Shown: positions 8,450 through 18,210, counted from the first letter of the stretch. The stretch: DNA of 64,000 bases from Omphalotus guepiniiformis (GCA_028554645.1 JAQOOI010000021.1:2294001-2358000); one strand, 5' to 3'. Notes: generated by a model not told the origin, from the sequence alone. Program-made: numbers and translations.

Positions 8450-9852
8450 GTGTTCCGATGATGGGATCTAGTACTAGAAATATGTACAGTACCGCAAAGA
8501 AGGTCCCTGAGGATAAACAAAGAGTTGGTATTAAAAAGAGAATGGAAGTAGAAATTATAAGGCCTAAAGGATTTGATAAAAGGTTGTATGTACCTCCACC
8601 CTTGAGAATGGAGGAGTTAGAAAAAGAAACCAAGGATAATGAAGAGGCTTTACTAAGAGATCAAGAGGATATAATGGATCCTTCTATAAAGGATATGGTA
8701 ATTCAACCAGGTCAAAAAGAGATTAATGTTGAACCTGCTAAAGAAAGGCCATTTGATAGAGTGGAACCATTACAAAGAGATCCTATTCCTAGTAACCAAG
8801 CTTTGAACAAAGTTAGAAATGAAGTGGTGGAAAAAGCTAGAAATGTTCAGAAAGAAAGTAATAAAGAGAATGCTATAGTCTATAAAGAAACAGCTAGAAG
8901 GATTGGAGATTTTAGACATGCCTCTACTTTATCTAAACCCGGTTTAGAAGAGGAAATGGCAGAAAAGATTTTCAATATGGATATTACTGTTCCAGTTGGA
9001 GACCTTATGGCTGTATCTCCAGGCATTAGAGCTGTCATATTGAGAAAAGCTAGAAATAGAAGGGTTGTTGAGAGAGCAGAGAAGGCTTTCTTGCAGATAG
9101 AACCTAATCAGAATGATTTGAATCCTATTCAAATGGACTCTGAGGTGGAACCAATAAAGAAAGTAAATGTTGAGGATATTTGGTCTTTAAAGGCGACTTT
9201 CATTACATTGACAAAAGATACTGGTGATTTGAAAGCTGGTACTATTGTTCACCAAGATGTAGTTGAGCAATTCCTTAGAGATCTAGGTCCTAACAAGAAA
9301 GATAAAGTTATACTGGTGGCTAGAGAATCAGAAGGACTTAGAGTAGTATTCCCAAAAATCAATAACTCTGAGGAAACTGTGGAAGCTATTCTAGATAGTG
9401 GTTCTCAGATCATATCAATGGATCAAATGGTAGCAATGGGACTTGGAATGTCATGGGATCCTGATGTAGTGATTCACATGCAAAGTGCAAATGGGAGTTT
9501 AAAGCCTACTAAGGGTATGGCTAGAAATGTACCTTTTGTATTTGGGGACTTAACAGTCTACTTGCAAGTTCATATTGTGGAAGAGGCTCCATATCAAGTT
9601 TTACTTGGTAGACCTTTTGATGTAAACACCCAAAGTATAATAAAGAACTTTGAGGATGGAGGTCAAGAGATAACCATAACTGATCTAAATTCTGGCTACA
9701 AGTGTACTATTGGAACCTATCTGAGAGGAAGAGGTGTTAGAATTGAACAGAAGAAAGAAGGATCTACTCTTAAAGAGATTTGTAGACCTCCACCTGTGGT
9801 ACCTAAAGATGTACAAGAAGGGGTTGTAAATTTTCAGACCTCTATGATCTGA
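8446..9852 (+). CDS. pro: retroviral-type aspartic protease domain protein (pro) of element A
   Basis: Cleaves the Gag-Pro-Pol polyproteins in the particle. The frame is -1 relative to gag and is entered by slippage; its first Met is at 8458 (464 aa from there). The N-terminal about 280 residues are charged and lysine-rich. The catalytic motif D-S-G (LDSGSQI) is at residues 313-315, followed by the flap region and the typical LLGRPFDV near the C-terminus. The conserved tail GYKCTIGTYLRGRGV also occurs in B and C. It stops at 9850-9852, shortly after a second slippery heptamer (9828-9834). A separate protease frame between gag and pol is unusual for fungal gypsy elements, which mostly fuse it to Gag or Pol. 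Confidence 0.88.
   Translation, partial: LSVPMMGSSTRNMYSTAKKVPEDKQRVGIKKRMEVEIIRPKGFDKRLYVPPPLRMEELEKETKDNEEALLRDQEDIMDPSIKDMVIQPGQKEINVEPAKERPFDRVEPLQRDPIPSNQALNKVRNEVVEKARNVQKESNKENAIVYKETARRIGDFRHASTLSKPGLEEEMAEKIFNMDITVPVGDLMAVSPGIRAVILRKARNRRVVERAEKAFLQIEPNQNDLNPIQMDSEVEPIKKVNVEDIWSLKATFITLTKDTGDLKAGTIVHQDVVEQFLRDLGPNKKDKVILVARESEGLRVVFPKINNSEETVEAILDSGSQIISMDQMVAMGLGMSWDPDVVIHMQSANGSLKPTKGMARNVPFVFGDLTVYLQVHIVEEAPYQVLLGRPFDVNTQSIIKNFEDGGQEITITDLNSGYKCTIGTYLRGRGVRIEQKKEGSTLKEICRPPPVVPKDVQEGVVNFQTSMI
9828..9834 (+). promoter_or_regulatory. -1 ribosomal frameshift site, protease to pol (element A)
   Basis: A AAT TTT in the protease frame, 16 bases before the protease stop. The pol frame is open from the next codon (TCA, 9834). 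ACCTCT (9838-9843) and AGAGGT (9866-9871) are perfectly complementary and could form a stimulatory stem; the pairing is 5 bp in B and weaker in C. Confidence 0.7.
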
Positions 9853-12800
9853 TTGGCCCTCAGGGAGAGGTAGCTCTAAGAGTTGGCCTGAAAGAAAATG
9901 GTGAATTGTTTGTGGATGGGTATAAACTACCTGATGAAAATGGAACCTTTAAGAAAGAAGAATTGGCAGAAACTTTTGTATTTGCTGCTAAAGAGTATGT
10001 AGAAAAAGATAAAGAAGCGGCAGAAGTGCTAGAAGCTTATATGAACTCCACTGCTATAAAGAGTAGGGGAAAGGATAAGCAAGTGTTCTGTAGTTGGAGA
10101 GAAGAGTTGAAAGAAAAGAAGGATACTATGTTTCAAGAGGAAAATTCTTGTAATATAGAGAAAGAGAAGACTGATAAAGAGTTTGTAGATGTGTATGGAA
10201 AGTACAAATCTGTAAAGGATAAAGTTAGACCGGTTAAAGCTACTTTACCGGCTGAGTTCCGTGTAGAAAGGAATATTTTTGGTGATCCGTTAGCAGAAAT
10301 GCCGGAATTATCTCCAAATCCACCTGAGTTCACACCGGGTGAGAGATACAATGAAGAAAGAAAGAATATCATAGATAAAAATCATGATGAAGGCTTTTTA
10401 TGGCCAGAAGAAATGAAGTTAGTTCATCATTTGATGAAACAACAGGAAAAAGCTTTTGCTTGGGAACCTGCAGAAGGAGGAAACTTTAGAACAGATTTCT
10501 TTCCACCTGTGAGATTTCCAGTCTTACCACATGTACCTTGGGTTGAAAGAAACATTCCAATACCACCTGGTATATTTGATGATGTGTGTAAAATTATAAA
10601 GGCAAAAATTGATTCTGGAGTTTATGAACCTTCAAGTTCTTCTTATAGATCAAAATGGTTTTGTGTTTTAAAGAAAGATGGAAAAAGTTTGAGATTGGTG
10701 CATAGTCTGGAACCATTGAATAAAGTTACTATACAACATTCAGGAATTCCACCAGCTACTGCAGATGTTGCTAGAAACTTTGCAGGAAGAGCATGTCTAG
10801 GAACACTGGACATCTTTGTTGGATATGATGAAAGGTTGATAGATGATGATTCTAGAGACTTAACCACCTTCCAAACACCATTTGGCCCACATAGACTAGT
10901 AAAACTGCCTATGGGTTGGACTAACTCAGTACCTATCTTTCATGATGATGTTACTTTCATTCTAAGAGATGAAATTCCACATGTGACTATACCTTATGTG
11001 GATGATGTACCTGTAAGGGGTCCAGCAACAAGATATGAGTTACCAGATGGCAGATATGAAACTATTCCTCAAAACAATGGTATAAGGAGATTTGTATGGG
11101 AACATATGCAAAATATGAATAGAGTGATACAAAGAATGAAATATGTTGGTGGTACATTTTCTGGTACAAAGGCATTCATTTGTGTAAAAGAAGGCATGGT
11201 TGTTGGTCACCGTTGTTTATATGAGGGTCAAGCACCTTCTAATAAGATAGCAGAAGTGGTTACTACATGGCAAAGATTTGACTCTAAAACAGATGTCAGG
11301 GCTTTCTTGGGTACTGCTGGCCAACTCAGACAATTTATAAAGGATTATGCTAAAATTGCTGCACCTTTGCAATATTTGACCAGAAATGTTCCATTTGAGA
11401 TGAAGGCTGAACAATGGGATTCTGTAGTAGCTCTTAAGGAAGCTATCAGAGTTGCACCTTGTTTGAGACCTATAGACTATATGTCAGAAAATGGGATTAC
11501 ACTTGCTGTAGATACCTCTTGGATGGCAGTTGGATATTATATATACCAAACTGACCCAGAAGATCCTAAGAAGAAGTACTTTAACTACTTTGGTTCAATT
11601 ACATTGAATGAAAGGGAAGCAAGGTTTTCTCAACCAAAGAGAGAGCTGTATGGTCTGAAATTAGCTTTAGAAGCTTCTTATTACTTGATTTATGGGTGTA
11701 GGAATTTGACTGTGGAAACAGATGCTAGCTATATAAAGGGCATGTTGGATCATCCCAGTTCAGGTCCTAATGCAACTATAAACAGGTGGATAGAGGATAT
11801 AAGGAAATATCAGTTTACATTGGTACATGTTAAGGGAACTTTACATGGACCAGATGGTCTATCTAGAAGGGGTCCTGGAGGTATAACAACTGAAAGACCA
11901 CCTGTAAATGAGGAAGACTATGTAGATGAAGATAATGGAGAACCATTACAGTTTAGAATGCAAAATGAAGAAGATGATATACCACTAGACTTTGAGTCTT
12001 TCAGAGATAAAATAGACAATAGAGGTGGTTATCTTTTTGAAATGGCAAACTCTGAAAATGATTTTGAAGATGATTTGCAAGAATGCATAGAAGAAGAAAG
12101 AATTGCAGAATGTTATAGGATTAGAGTTTTAGAAGCTCATGGAATGGTGAAGGGTGCTTTTGCTCAAACTTTAGTAATTCCACCAGGAGATCCAGAGTGG
12201 AGTAATTCTCATCCTTATAGTGAGGTACATAGAAGGGATGAAGGAAAGAAGATGGATGATCTTCTACCTTTAATAAAGGATTGGCATCAAGACAAGAACT
12301 CAGCTGTTATTAAAAGTTTGAATAAAACTGAAAAGAGATCTTTTCTAAGACAAGCTGTTAAGTTCTTTGTTGATAAAGATGGTAAAATGTATAGAAGGAA
12401 TGAAGAACTAGATGGACAACACAAGTTAGTTGTATCTAAGGCAAAGAGAATGTACATGATGCATGCTGCACATGACAATTTGGGTCATAAAGGGATGTTT
12501 GCAACTAAAGCTGTCATAGACAAGAGATTTTGGTGGCCAGATATGGAGAAAGATATTAATTGGTTTGTCCAATCATGTCAGGCTTGTCAGAATAGAAAGT
12601 TGGAACTTCTGAAAATACCACCCACTCTTACTTATACACCTTCTTTGTTTCAAAAGGTTCATGTAGATGTGTTTAAAGTGTCACCACCTAGTAATGGCTG
12701 TTCAAATGTTGTTCATGGTAGATGTGCATTGTCTTCTTGGTCAGAAGGTAGAGCATTGAAATCAGAGACAGCAAGGTTAATGGGTGAATGGTTCTTTGAA

Positions 12801-13778
12801 GACATTATCTGTAGATGGGGTTGCCCTGATGAGGTTATCACTGATAATGCCCCAGCTATGAGAGCAATGTTGAGATGGTTGGAAGAGAAATATGGTATAA
12901 AAGGTATTACTATATCTCCATACAATTCTCAAGCCAATGGGAAGATAGAAAGAGCTCATTTTGATATCAGAACTGCTTTGGCAAAAGCAACTGGTGGAGA
13001 TTTGAAGAGATGGTACTGGTTTCTGAAACATGTCTTTTGGGCAGATAGAGTGACTGTTAGAAGAGGTCTTGGATGTTCTCCATACTTCATAGTTACTGGG
13101 GCAGAGCCAATACTACCTTTGGATATTGTGGAATCAACTTGGTTGGTTAAACCTCCAGACAGAATTCTGACTCATGAAGAATTACTTGGATTCAGAGCAC
13201 AAGCTCTAGCTAAGCATAGAACTCATGTGAATGAAATGAGAGAAAGAGTAGATGAAAATAAAAGAAAAGCTTTAATAAAGTTTGAACAAGAATATGGAAA
13301 TACTATAAAGGACTATGACTTTAAACCAGGAACTCTGGTTCAAGTCAGGAATACTCAGATTGAAAAGAGTTTAGACAGAAAGATGTATCCAAGATATAAG
13401 GGTCCCATGATTGTAATCAGAAGGACAAAGGGTGGATCATATGTTATTGCGGAAATGGATGGGTCAGTGCTCAAAGAAAAAGTTGCAGCATTTAGAGTCC
13501 TACCACATGCAGCCAGATACGAACCTATACAATTGCCAGACAATATTCATGAACTAATAGACTTGGATAGTAAGCAATTGGAAGCTATGATTGAGGATGA
13601 AGATAAAGACTTGGTCAAAAATACAGATTATATTTTTGATGCCATACCCAATCTTAGGCTTGAAGGGGACGATTCTGATGAAGACGACAGTGATTCAGAT
13701 CTTGGGGACAACTTAGAAGACAATGAGGAACCAGATTGGGACGAAAGAGTCAAAACCAGGTCAAAAAGACAGACGTGA
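9834..13778 (+). CDS. pol: pol of element A: reverse transcriptase, RNase H, integrase
   Basis: Copies element RNA into cDNA and inserts it. The frame is entered by -1 slippage from pro; no ATG is needed. Counting from 9906: RT about 200-480 with YVDD at 364-367 (10995-11006); RNase H about 530-660 with AVDTSWMAVGY, E in QPKRELYG and ETDASY; integrase with HHCC domain (AAHDNLGHKG, CQACQ), Asp in HVDVFKV, Asp in ITDNAP and Glu in GKIERAHF; GPY/F-like module [17 protein letters not shown]. The C-terminal tail is acidic with conserved DYIFDAIPNLR and ends EEPDWDERVKTRS. I see no chromodomain. The gene is intact. Codons are strongly A/T-rich compared with the accessory genes downstream. Confidence 0.95.
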   Translation, partial: SDLYDLIGPQGEVALRVGLKENGELFVDGYKLPDENGTFKKEELAETFVFAAKEYVEKDKEAAEVLEAYMNSTAIKSRGKDKQVFCSWREELKEKKDTMFQEENSCNIEKEKTDKEFVDVYGKYKSVKDKVRPVKATLPAEFRVERNIFGDPLAEMPELSPNPPEFTPGERYNEERKNIIDKNHDEGFLWPEEMKLVHHLMKQQEKAFAWEPAEGGNFRTDFFPPVRFPVLPHVPWVERNIPIPPGIFDDVCKIIKAKIDSGVYEPSSSSYRSKWFCVLKKDGKSLRLVHSLEPLNKVTIQHSGIPPATADVARNFAGRACLGTLDIFVGYDERLIDDDSRDLTTFQTPFGPHRLVKLPMGWTNSVPIFHDDVTFILRDEIPHVTIPYVDDVPVRGPATRYELPDGRYETIPQNNGIRRFVWEHMQNMNRVIQRMKYVGGTFSGTKAFICVKEGMVVGHRCLYEGQAPSNKIAEVVTTWQRFDSKTDVRAFLGTAGQLRQFIKDYAKIAAPLQYLTRNVPFEMKAEQWDSVVALKEAIRVAPCLRPIDYMSENGITLAVDTSWMAVGYYIYQTDPEDPKKKYFNYFGSITLNEREARFSQPKRELYGLKLALEASYYLIYGCRNLTVETDASYIKGMLDHPSSGPNATINRWIEDIRKYQFTLVHVKGTLHGPDGLSRRGPGGITTERPPVNEEDYVDEDNGEPLQFRMQNEEDDIPLDFESFRDKIDNRGGYLFEMANSENDFEDDLQECIEEERIAECYRIRVLEAHGMVKGAFAQTLVIPPGDPEWSNSHPYSEVHRRDEGKKMDDLLPLIKDWHQDKNSAVIKSLNKTEKRSFLRQAVKFFVDKDGKMYRRNEELDGQHKLVVSKAKRMYMMHAAHDNLGHKGMFATKAVIDKRFWWPDMEKDINWFVQSCQACQNRKLELLKIPPTLTYTPSLFQKVHVDVFKVSPPSNGCSNVVHGRCALSSWSEGRALKSETARLMGEWFFEDIICRWGCPDEVITDNAPAMRAMLRWLEEKYGIKGITISPYNSQANGKIERAHFDIRTALAKATGGDLKRWYWFLKHVFWADRVTVRRGLGCSPYFIVTGAEPILPLDIVESTWLVKPPDRILTHEELLGFRAQALAKHRTHVNEMRERVDENKRKALIKFEQEYGNTIKDYDFKPGTLVQVRNTQIEKSLDRKMYPRYKGPMIVIRRTKGGSYVIAEMDGSVLKEKVAAFRVLPHAARYEPIQLPDNIHELIDLDSKQLEAMIEDEDKDLVKNTDYIFDAIPNLRLEGDDSDEDDSDSDLGDNLEDNEEPDWDERVKTRSKRQT

Positions 13779-13934
13779 ACTCGAAGTTGCAACTAGTATC
13801 CTTCATTACAAAGTCATCTAGTCACTACACGACTCTGAGTATGAACATAAGGTATAGTAAGGACAGTGTTTAGGTAGATATAATATATGCCGGACATTTA
13901 AAAAGAACGTTGTAAATAAAGTGGTACCAAGGAA
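13779..13934. other. convergent spacer between pol and gene X (element A)
   Basis: AT-rich, with a CCGG word at 13890. pol and X transcripts end toward each other here. Confidence 0.5.
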
Positions 13935-15252
13935 CTACTCGTCAGTGGTCATGTCGGTGGTAGAGGTAGAGTCTACTGAGTCCATGGAGTCATCTCCATC
14001 CACATCGGAACTACCTTTAATGGACTTCTTCTTAATAACTAAGGAAAGATTGTCTGCTAGCTTCTGCATGTCACGATAACGAGCACCGTTGGTTTGAACG
14101 ATGTGTGCGAGGGTAGAACACTCCGTACGAAGGCAATTGTGTATAGCCTTAAGAGATTCGAGCGTGAGCTGGTCGTAATCGTAGTATGGAACGAACGCGA
14201 GTGTCTTAAGAACACTGGTGTGAGCCATATCACGTAGGGCCTTCTCAACTATAAAGAATAATGTCAGAATGTATGTGGAATACTATTAAGTGTGTACTTA
14301 CAGTCAGTTTCTTCACTAAGGTTTGAAACAGCTGTTTCCAACTTAAGTCGTTTTTGGCCGGATGTCGCAAAGCCCTTCAAAATGTAGTGGTTAGCCTTCC
14401 TGTACGCGCCAGAGGATTGATCCAATCCAGGAACTGCTGAGTATGGCATGCTTACAACGGCGTGTTGATTCGCGATAAGTTCTGCTTTACGGAACTAGTA
14501 ACGATTTAATATAGGTCCGGTTGAAAATAATGAGTGACTTACAGTAAGATTCTTGATGGCACTAGCTTCTTTAGCACTGCTAGAGTCCTTGGTACCGTCA
14601 GTCATCTGTAAGAACAATGTGTCCAAAATGTTAGTACAAAGTATTAATTACCGGGTGGAAATTACTTACAAGTGCTTCAGCGACAGTTTTGTCGAGAGGA
14701 GGGGTAATAATGACTTCAACATTGTCGTCGTCGTCACAAACAGCCTTTGACTTGGGAGTTTCCTTCCCCTGGAATAAAGTTAGATAATGAATATAAGTCC
14801 GGTAGATAATCGTACCTTGCGTTTCCGATTGTTACCTTCTTCCTTAGCCTTAGCGACTGCTTCAGCAGCAGCAGCGGCATTCTTCAGGCGTTCTTGAACC
14901 ATACGGTCAAGGTGTTTCTGAAGTCCGGCTACAGAACGAAGAGGCGACATTTGAGGACGAGCCGCCATAACCGCCTGCAGGGCAGTGACGTTGTCTTCAA
15001 ACTTCTTGAAGAGTTTGTCGTCGGCAGCTGTAGTAGCCATATCGAGGGGTTTAACCTTAAACTCGAATTATTATTAAACGCCGGACGGTTATTAAAAATG
15101 AAATAACGTACCAAGAAGTCACAAAGCGTCTTAGCGAATTGGAACATCTCTCCATCGGGAACGTTACGAGCACGAGCACGGTCAAAGGTGCCGCGACGAA
15201 GTTCCAGCAAAGCAAGCCAGTCTTCTTTGATGAAAGAGGGAGTAGGGGCCAT
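13935..15252 (-). CDS. antisense accessory gene X of element A (six exons, 349 aa)
   Basis: Function unknown. Hand-built exons (transcript order): 15252-15112, 15055-14816, 14768-14670, 14605-14543, 14494-14302 and 14248-13935. All introns are about 48-64 bp with GT...AG; the sum is 1050 nt, exactly in frame. Protein layout: N-terminus MAPTPSFIKEDW; a helical, alanine-rich segment and basic patch NNRKRK; an acidic patch CDDDDNVE; then AYRKANHYILKGFATSGQKR, homologous to SYLKAMYYLSVAQDNIAAAN in element C; and a C-terminal core LAFVPYYDYDQLTLESLKAI followed by an H-rich helix. This core matches FPFMDLDHFSPEVLQSI in B and LTPYLELPKLSVEALCSV in C. A TATAAAAG box lies 82-89 bp upstream. No known domain is recognised; the acidic and basic patches suggest a nuclear protein (inference). 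Confidence 0.8.
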
Positions 15253-15333
15253 TGAGAAAGTAAGAGCTTGTGATAACGAGTTATAGAATGAATGAATGTT
15301 GGTTCGATGCAATTTACGATCCTTACATTTGTT

Positions 15334-15341
15334 CTTTTATA
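15334..15341 (-). promoter_or_regulatory. TATA box of gene X (element A)
   Basis: TATAAAAG on the - strand, 82-89 bp upstream of the X ATG. The same box stands at a similar distance in B (61889-61896) and B' (4360-4367); C has TATAAAG at 42326-42332. Confidence 0.55.
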
Positions 15342-15418
15342 GCTGAAAAATGTATTGTACCTGGCGGAAAATTTTTGAGGTTGAAAAATCGTCTTCAAAT
15401 TCTCTTAGGGGTATAATG

Positions 15419-15456
15419 TTCAGCGGGGGCGCTGAAATTTTTTAGTTTGGGGGAGA
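15419..15456 (+). promoter_or_regulatory. internal hairpin plus second polypurine tract of element A
   Basis: TTCAGC (15419-15424), loop GGGGGC, GCTGAA (15431-15436) is a perfect 6-bp stem. The tract TTTTAGTTTGGGGGAGA (15440-15456) is identical over 17 bases to the 3' polypurine tract at 19923-19939. It sits between X and Y, about 190 bp upstream of the X ATG. Confidence 0.65.
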
Positions 15457-15958
15457 GGGTGACAAGAGGGTGACAAGTTCCGGAAAACTTATCAATATAT
15501 TTATTATCCGGTGTATATTCGTCCTTCGAATTAAAAGAAACATAAAGAATAAAAAGAATAATAAAAGCTAAAAGAATGTAATAACGAAGTTGTGGGCATT
15601 TCTTAAAATGGAATTTAAGCGCTGAGTAACAATCCTTCGATTTTGAATTTCAGCCGGACTTCAGAAAGTCAGCTGTGATTTCGATTTCTTAGAGTCTTAA
15701 GGTGTAAAATCCTTCATAATTAAGAAGAGGCACACAATAAAAATGATAAATTTTGTACACTAAGTGTCTACAAGCAATGGGTAGAGCTTAAACTTAGGTA
15801 CAGGCAGCGATAAGGTAATGACAAGGTGTAAAATAAATGTTCGATGCGACGCAGCACGACCTACAAAGAAACGAGACCGTCGAGATAAGCGTAAAGAAAG
15901 TAATTCAAAAGAAGACGCTGGGGCACGAAATAATGAATGAAGGAAGAAAGTCCAGTGC
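15457..15958. other. noncoding spacer between internal tract and gene Y (element A)
   Basis: No supported gene. It contains CCGG words near 15480, 15509 and 15655 and should hold the Y transcript terminator; no clear signal was recognised. Confidence 0.4.
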
Positions 15959-16705
15959 CTAAGCTTCTGGACTTACCTCCTCAGATTCCCCAACGCCTGC
16001 ACTTTGATTAGCGTTTTCTTTGGCCTTATCAAGGTACGCTTGATCCACTGCGATCGGTTCTCCTTGGTCGTTGACGTCGACGGCGCTGTGAAAACGGAAG
16101 TCGTCAACCTTCCAACCGAGCGTGGCAGCCAATAGCTCCATCTGAGTCTTGTTCGCAAGGAAGTCGGCGTCAGGTTCGAGAGAACGAAGGACGCTACGAG
16201 CATCGATGCAAGCATCGCGAAGACGCTGCTGCTCGGTGTGGATTAACGAACTAAGCCGTTTGGCAGACTCGCGTGCTTGATTCGACTGTCGAACCAGACT
16301 ATCGAACTCGGTATGAAGCTGTAGAAGATTGGAAACGTGCGAGTTGATAACTAGAAAGTTATTAGAAAGATATAATGAAAGGAAAAGGATGAGGACTTAC
16401 CTGCAGGGTGTTGACGCCCTTCTTGGTATGCTAGGTCCCGAACCTTCGCCATGCTGTCAAGGGAATACTGGAACGAACATGGGCGTTTCCACTTCTCGCA
16501 GACGCTGCACTTATTATCCTCTCCGTGCCAGACGCACGGTTGACTCAAATTGCCGGTTAAACAGCCAGCGCAGATCGGGTTGAGACTGTAACCCTGGAGA
16601 GACCGATTGACAGAGACGAGGTCCTTGAATTTATGCCGCAAGCCGGTGGGATCGACGAATTGGAAAGGGATAGTGGCAGCGGCAGAGGCGAAACGTGAAT
16701 CTCGT

Positions 16706-16941
16706 TAATAGCAGCGTAATGAGCACTCTAAGACGTAGGAACTCGTCTAAACTCAAAGGTTGCCTTGTAAAAGCGAGTGTAGTCTGGCGTTGGCAAAGAT
16801 TCCGCACGCAGAAAACTGACTAAAGTCGAGCTAGACTGTTGGAAAGACTAACTGAACTGTAAGATCACCGTCTAGACCCTTCGACGAGTACCAGAAACAG
16901 CAAACAGACAGACACAGACAGACAGACACAGACAGACAGAC

Positions 16942-16980
<39 letters not shown>

Positions 16981-18210
16981 GTTCAAACACAACAGATGTT
17001 CAGATATTTAGCACTCTATTAAAGCACTGCAATTCCTAATAGTCCGCCTCTACCAGCTCGAAGAACCGGGGCCTGACGTTCACAATCAAGAGGCCTTCTG
17101 CGATTTAACGCTCTAGAAGATACGTAAAGTTCTCCAATTTGGCGGGCAGTCGTAACCTGGGGCGCTCGACCCTATACATGACAGTATATGTACTCTACTG
17201 CTTGTAAGTATTTCATAAATAGATAGAAAACTGAGTGGAGTAATTAAAAGGAACAGAGGGATAACATCGAGTATAAAATGGATATAAACAGAAACAATAT
17301 GACTGAGTTGGGTAAGTAGGCACGTCTAGAGGGTAATTATGTGCAGTTCTTGGGTATATATGTGTAAGTATTATGTTTTAGTGATGTTTTTGGTACATCT
17401 AGACCCTTCTTATCATGCGCTCGAGCCATTCTAAACGAACTACTCCTATGCATTTCGTTATTATTCATCTTCGTAACTGTTTTACAGTGTACTTATAGGG
17501 GCGCCGAGGGCAGTTTCTAGTCATTTATCCCGTCGGGCTTCCGTATTTTCTCCTATTTCGACATCTAGACCCCATAGCACCTCGTAGATATACCAATATC
17601 CAGCGCTCGAAGGTCAATTCTGTCATTACTTTACTAATAAGTTATTATACAGTCATCGAGACTGATCATTTTCATAGCTTTGACCATCTAGTATCTCGGA
17701 ACGGAATCGTCGATCATATATTTCCGATTATAAAGCGTTATCTCCAGTATATCATCAATCTGCAGGTTCTAGGAGGTCGGCTAAGTTCGAACAAACCATT
17801 TTGATGGCTCGGCGATACCTCTAGCTTTGTCCTTTTGACATTATCGAGGCTCATGAGGCTATTACGCCTGTGTGTGTGTAGTTTCTTCCTTCCTAAGTCC
17901 CGTGGATTACACAGATACTTGAATAGCGACTTCCAGACGAAGGGCTCTTTGCCAGGCAGGGTGGGTCTGACCATACTGTACAGTCTCGCAGCAGGTAGTT
18001 ACTTCGCCGAAGGTCTAGAGGCATATCAGCCATAAGGTCTTGATGCATACTCGTACATCGTAGTCCTTTCACTTCGAGCCTTTAACTATTCGTGTTCTAT
18101 GTTTTAGCTAGCACTATGGGACATAGTCTAGCCCTTTATTCCCATCATATTCACAGTAGAAATCGTTTAATTTCAGGTATTTCAGGTGTGTATGCGTTTT
18201 CAGCGCAACA
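16706..18210 (-). repeat. solo LTR of family C inserted in gene Y of element A
   Basis: 17065-18210 matches the 3' LTR of element C (38139-39287) closely. It starts (element orientation) TGTTGCGCTG at 18210. The last about 360 bp, missing from C's truncated LTR, contain TGCGGAATCTTTGCCAACGCC, similar to the LTR ends of B. TSD is TCGT (16702-16705 and 18211-18214). The far end reads CTATTA instead of the usual CA, so either it mutated or the boundary is off by a base or two. Confidence 0.8.
16906..16981. repeat. CAGA/CACAGACAG microsatellite inside the family C LTR
   Basis: Run of CAGA tetranucleotides with interspersed CACAGA units. It lies in the LTR portion that C's own 3' LTR lacks. Confidence 0.9.

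Noticed and set aside
13560..13778. Chromodomain at the end of pol
   Set aside because: No chromodomain aromatic pattern; the tail is acidic and low in aromatics.
16906..16981. CRISPR-like or regulatory repeat
   Set aside because: It is a simple CAGA microsatellite with no spacer structure.
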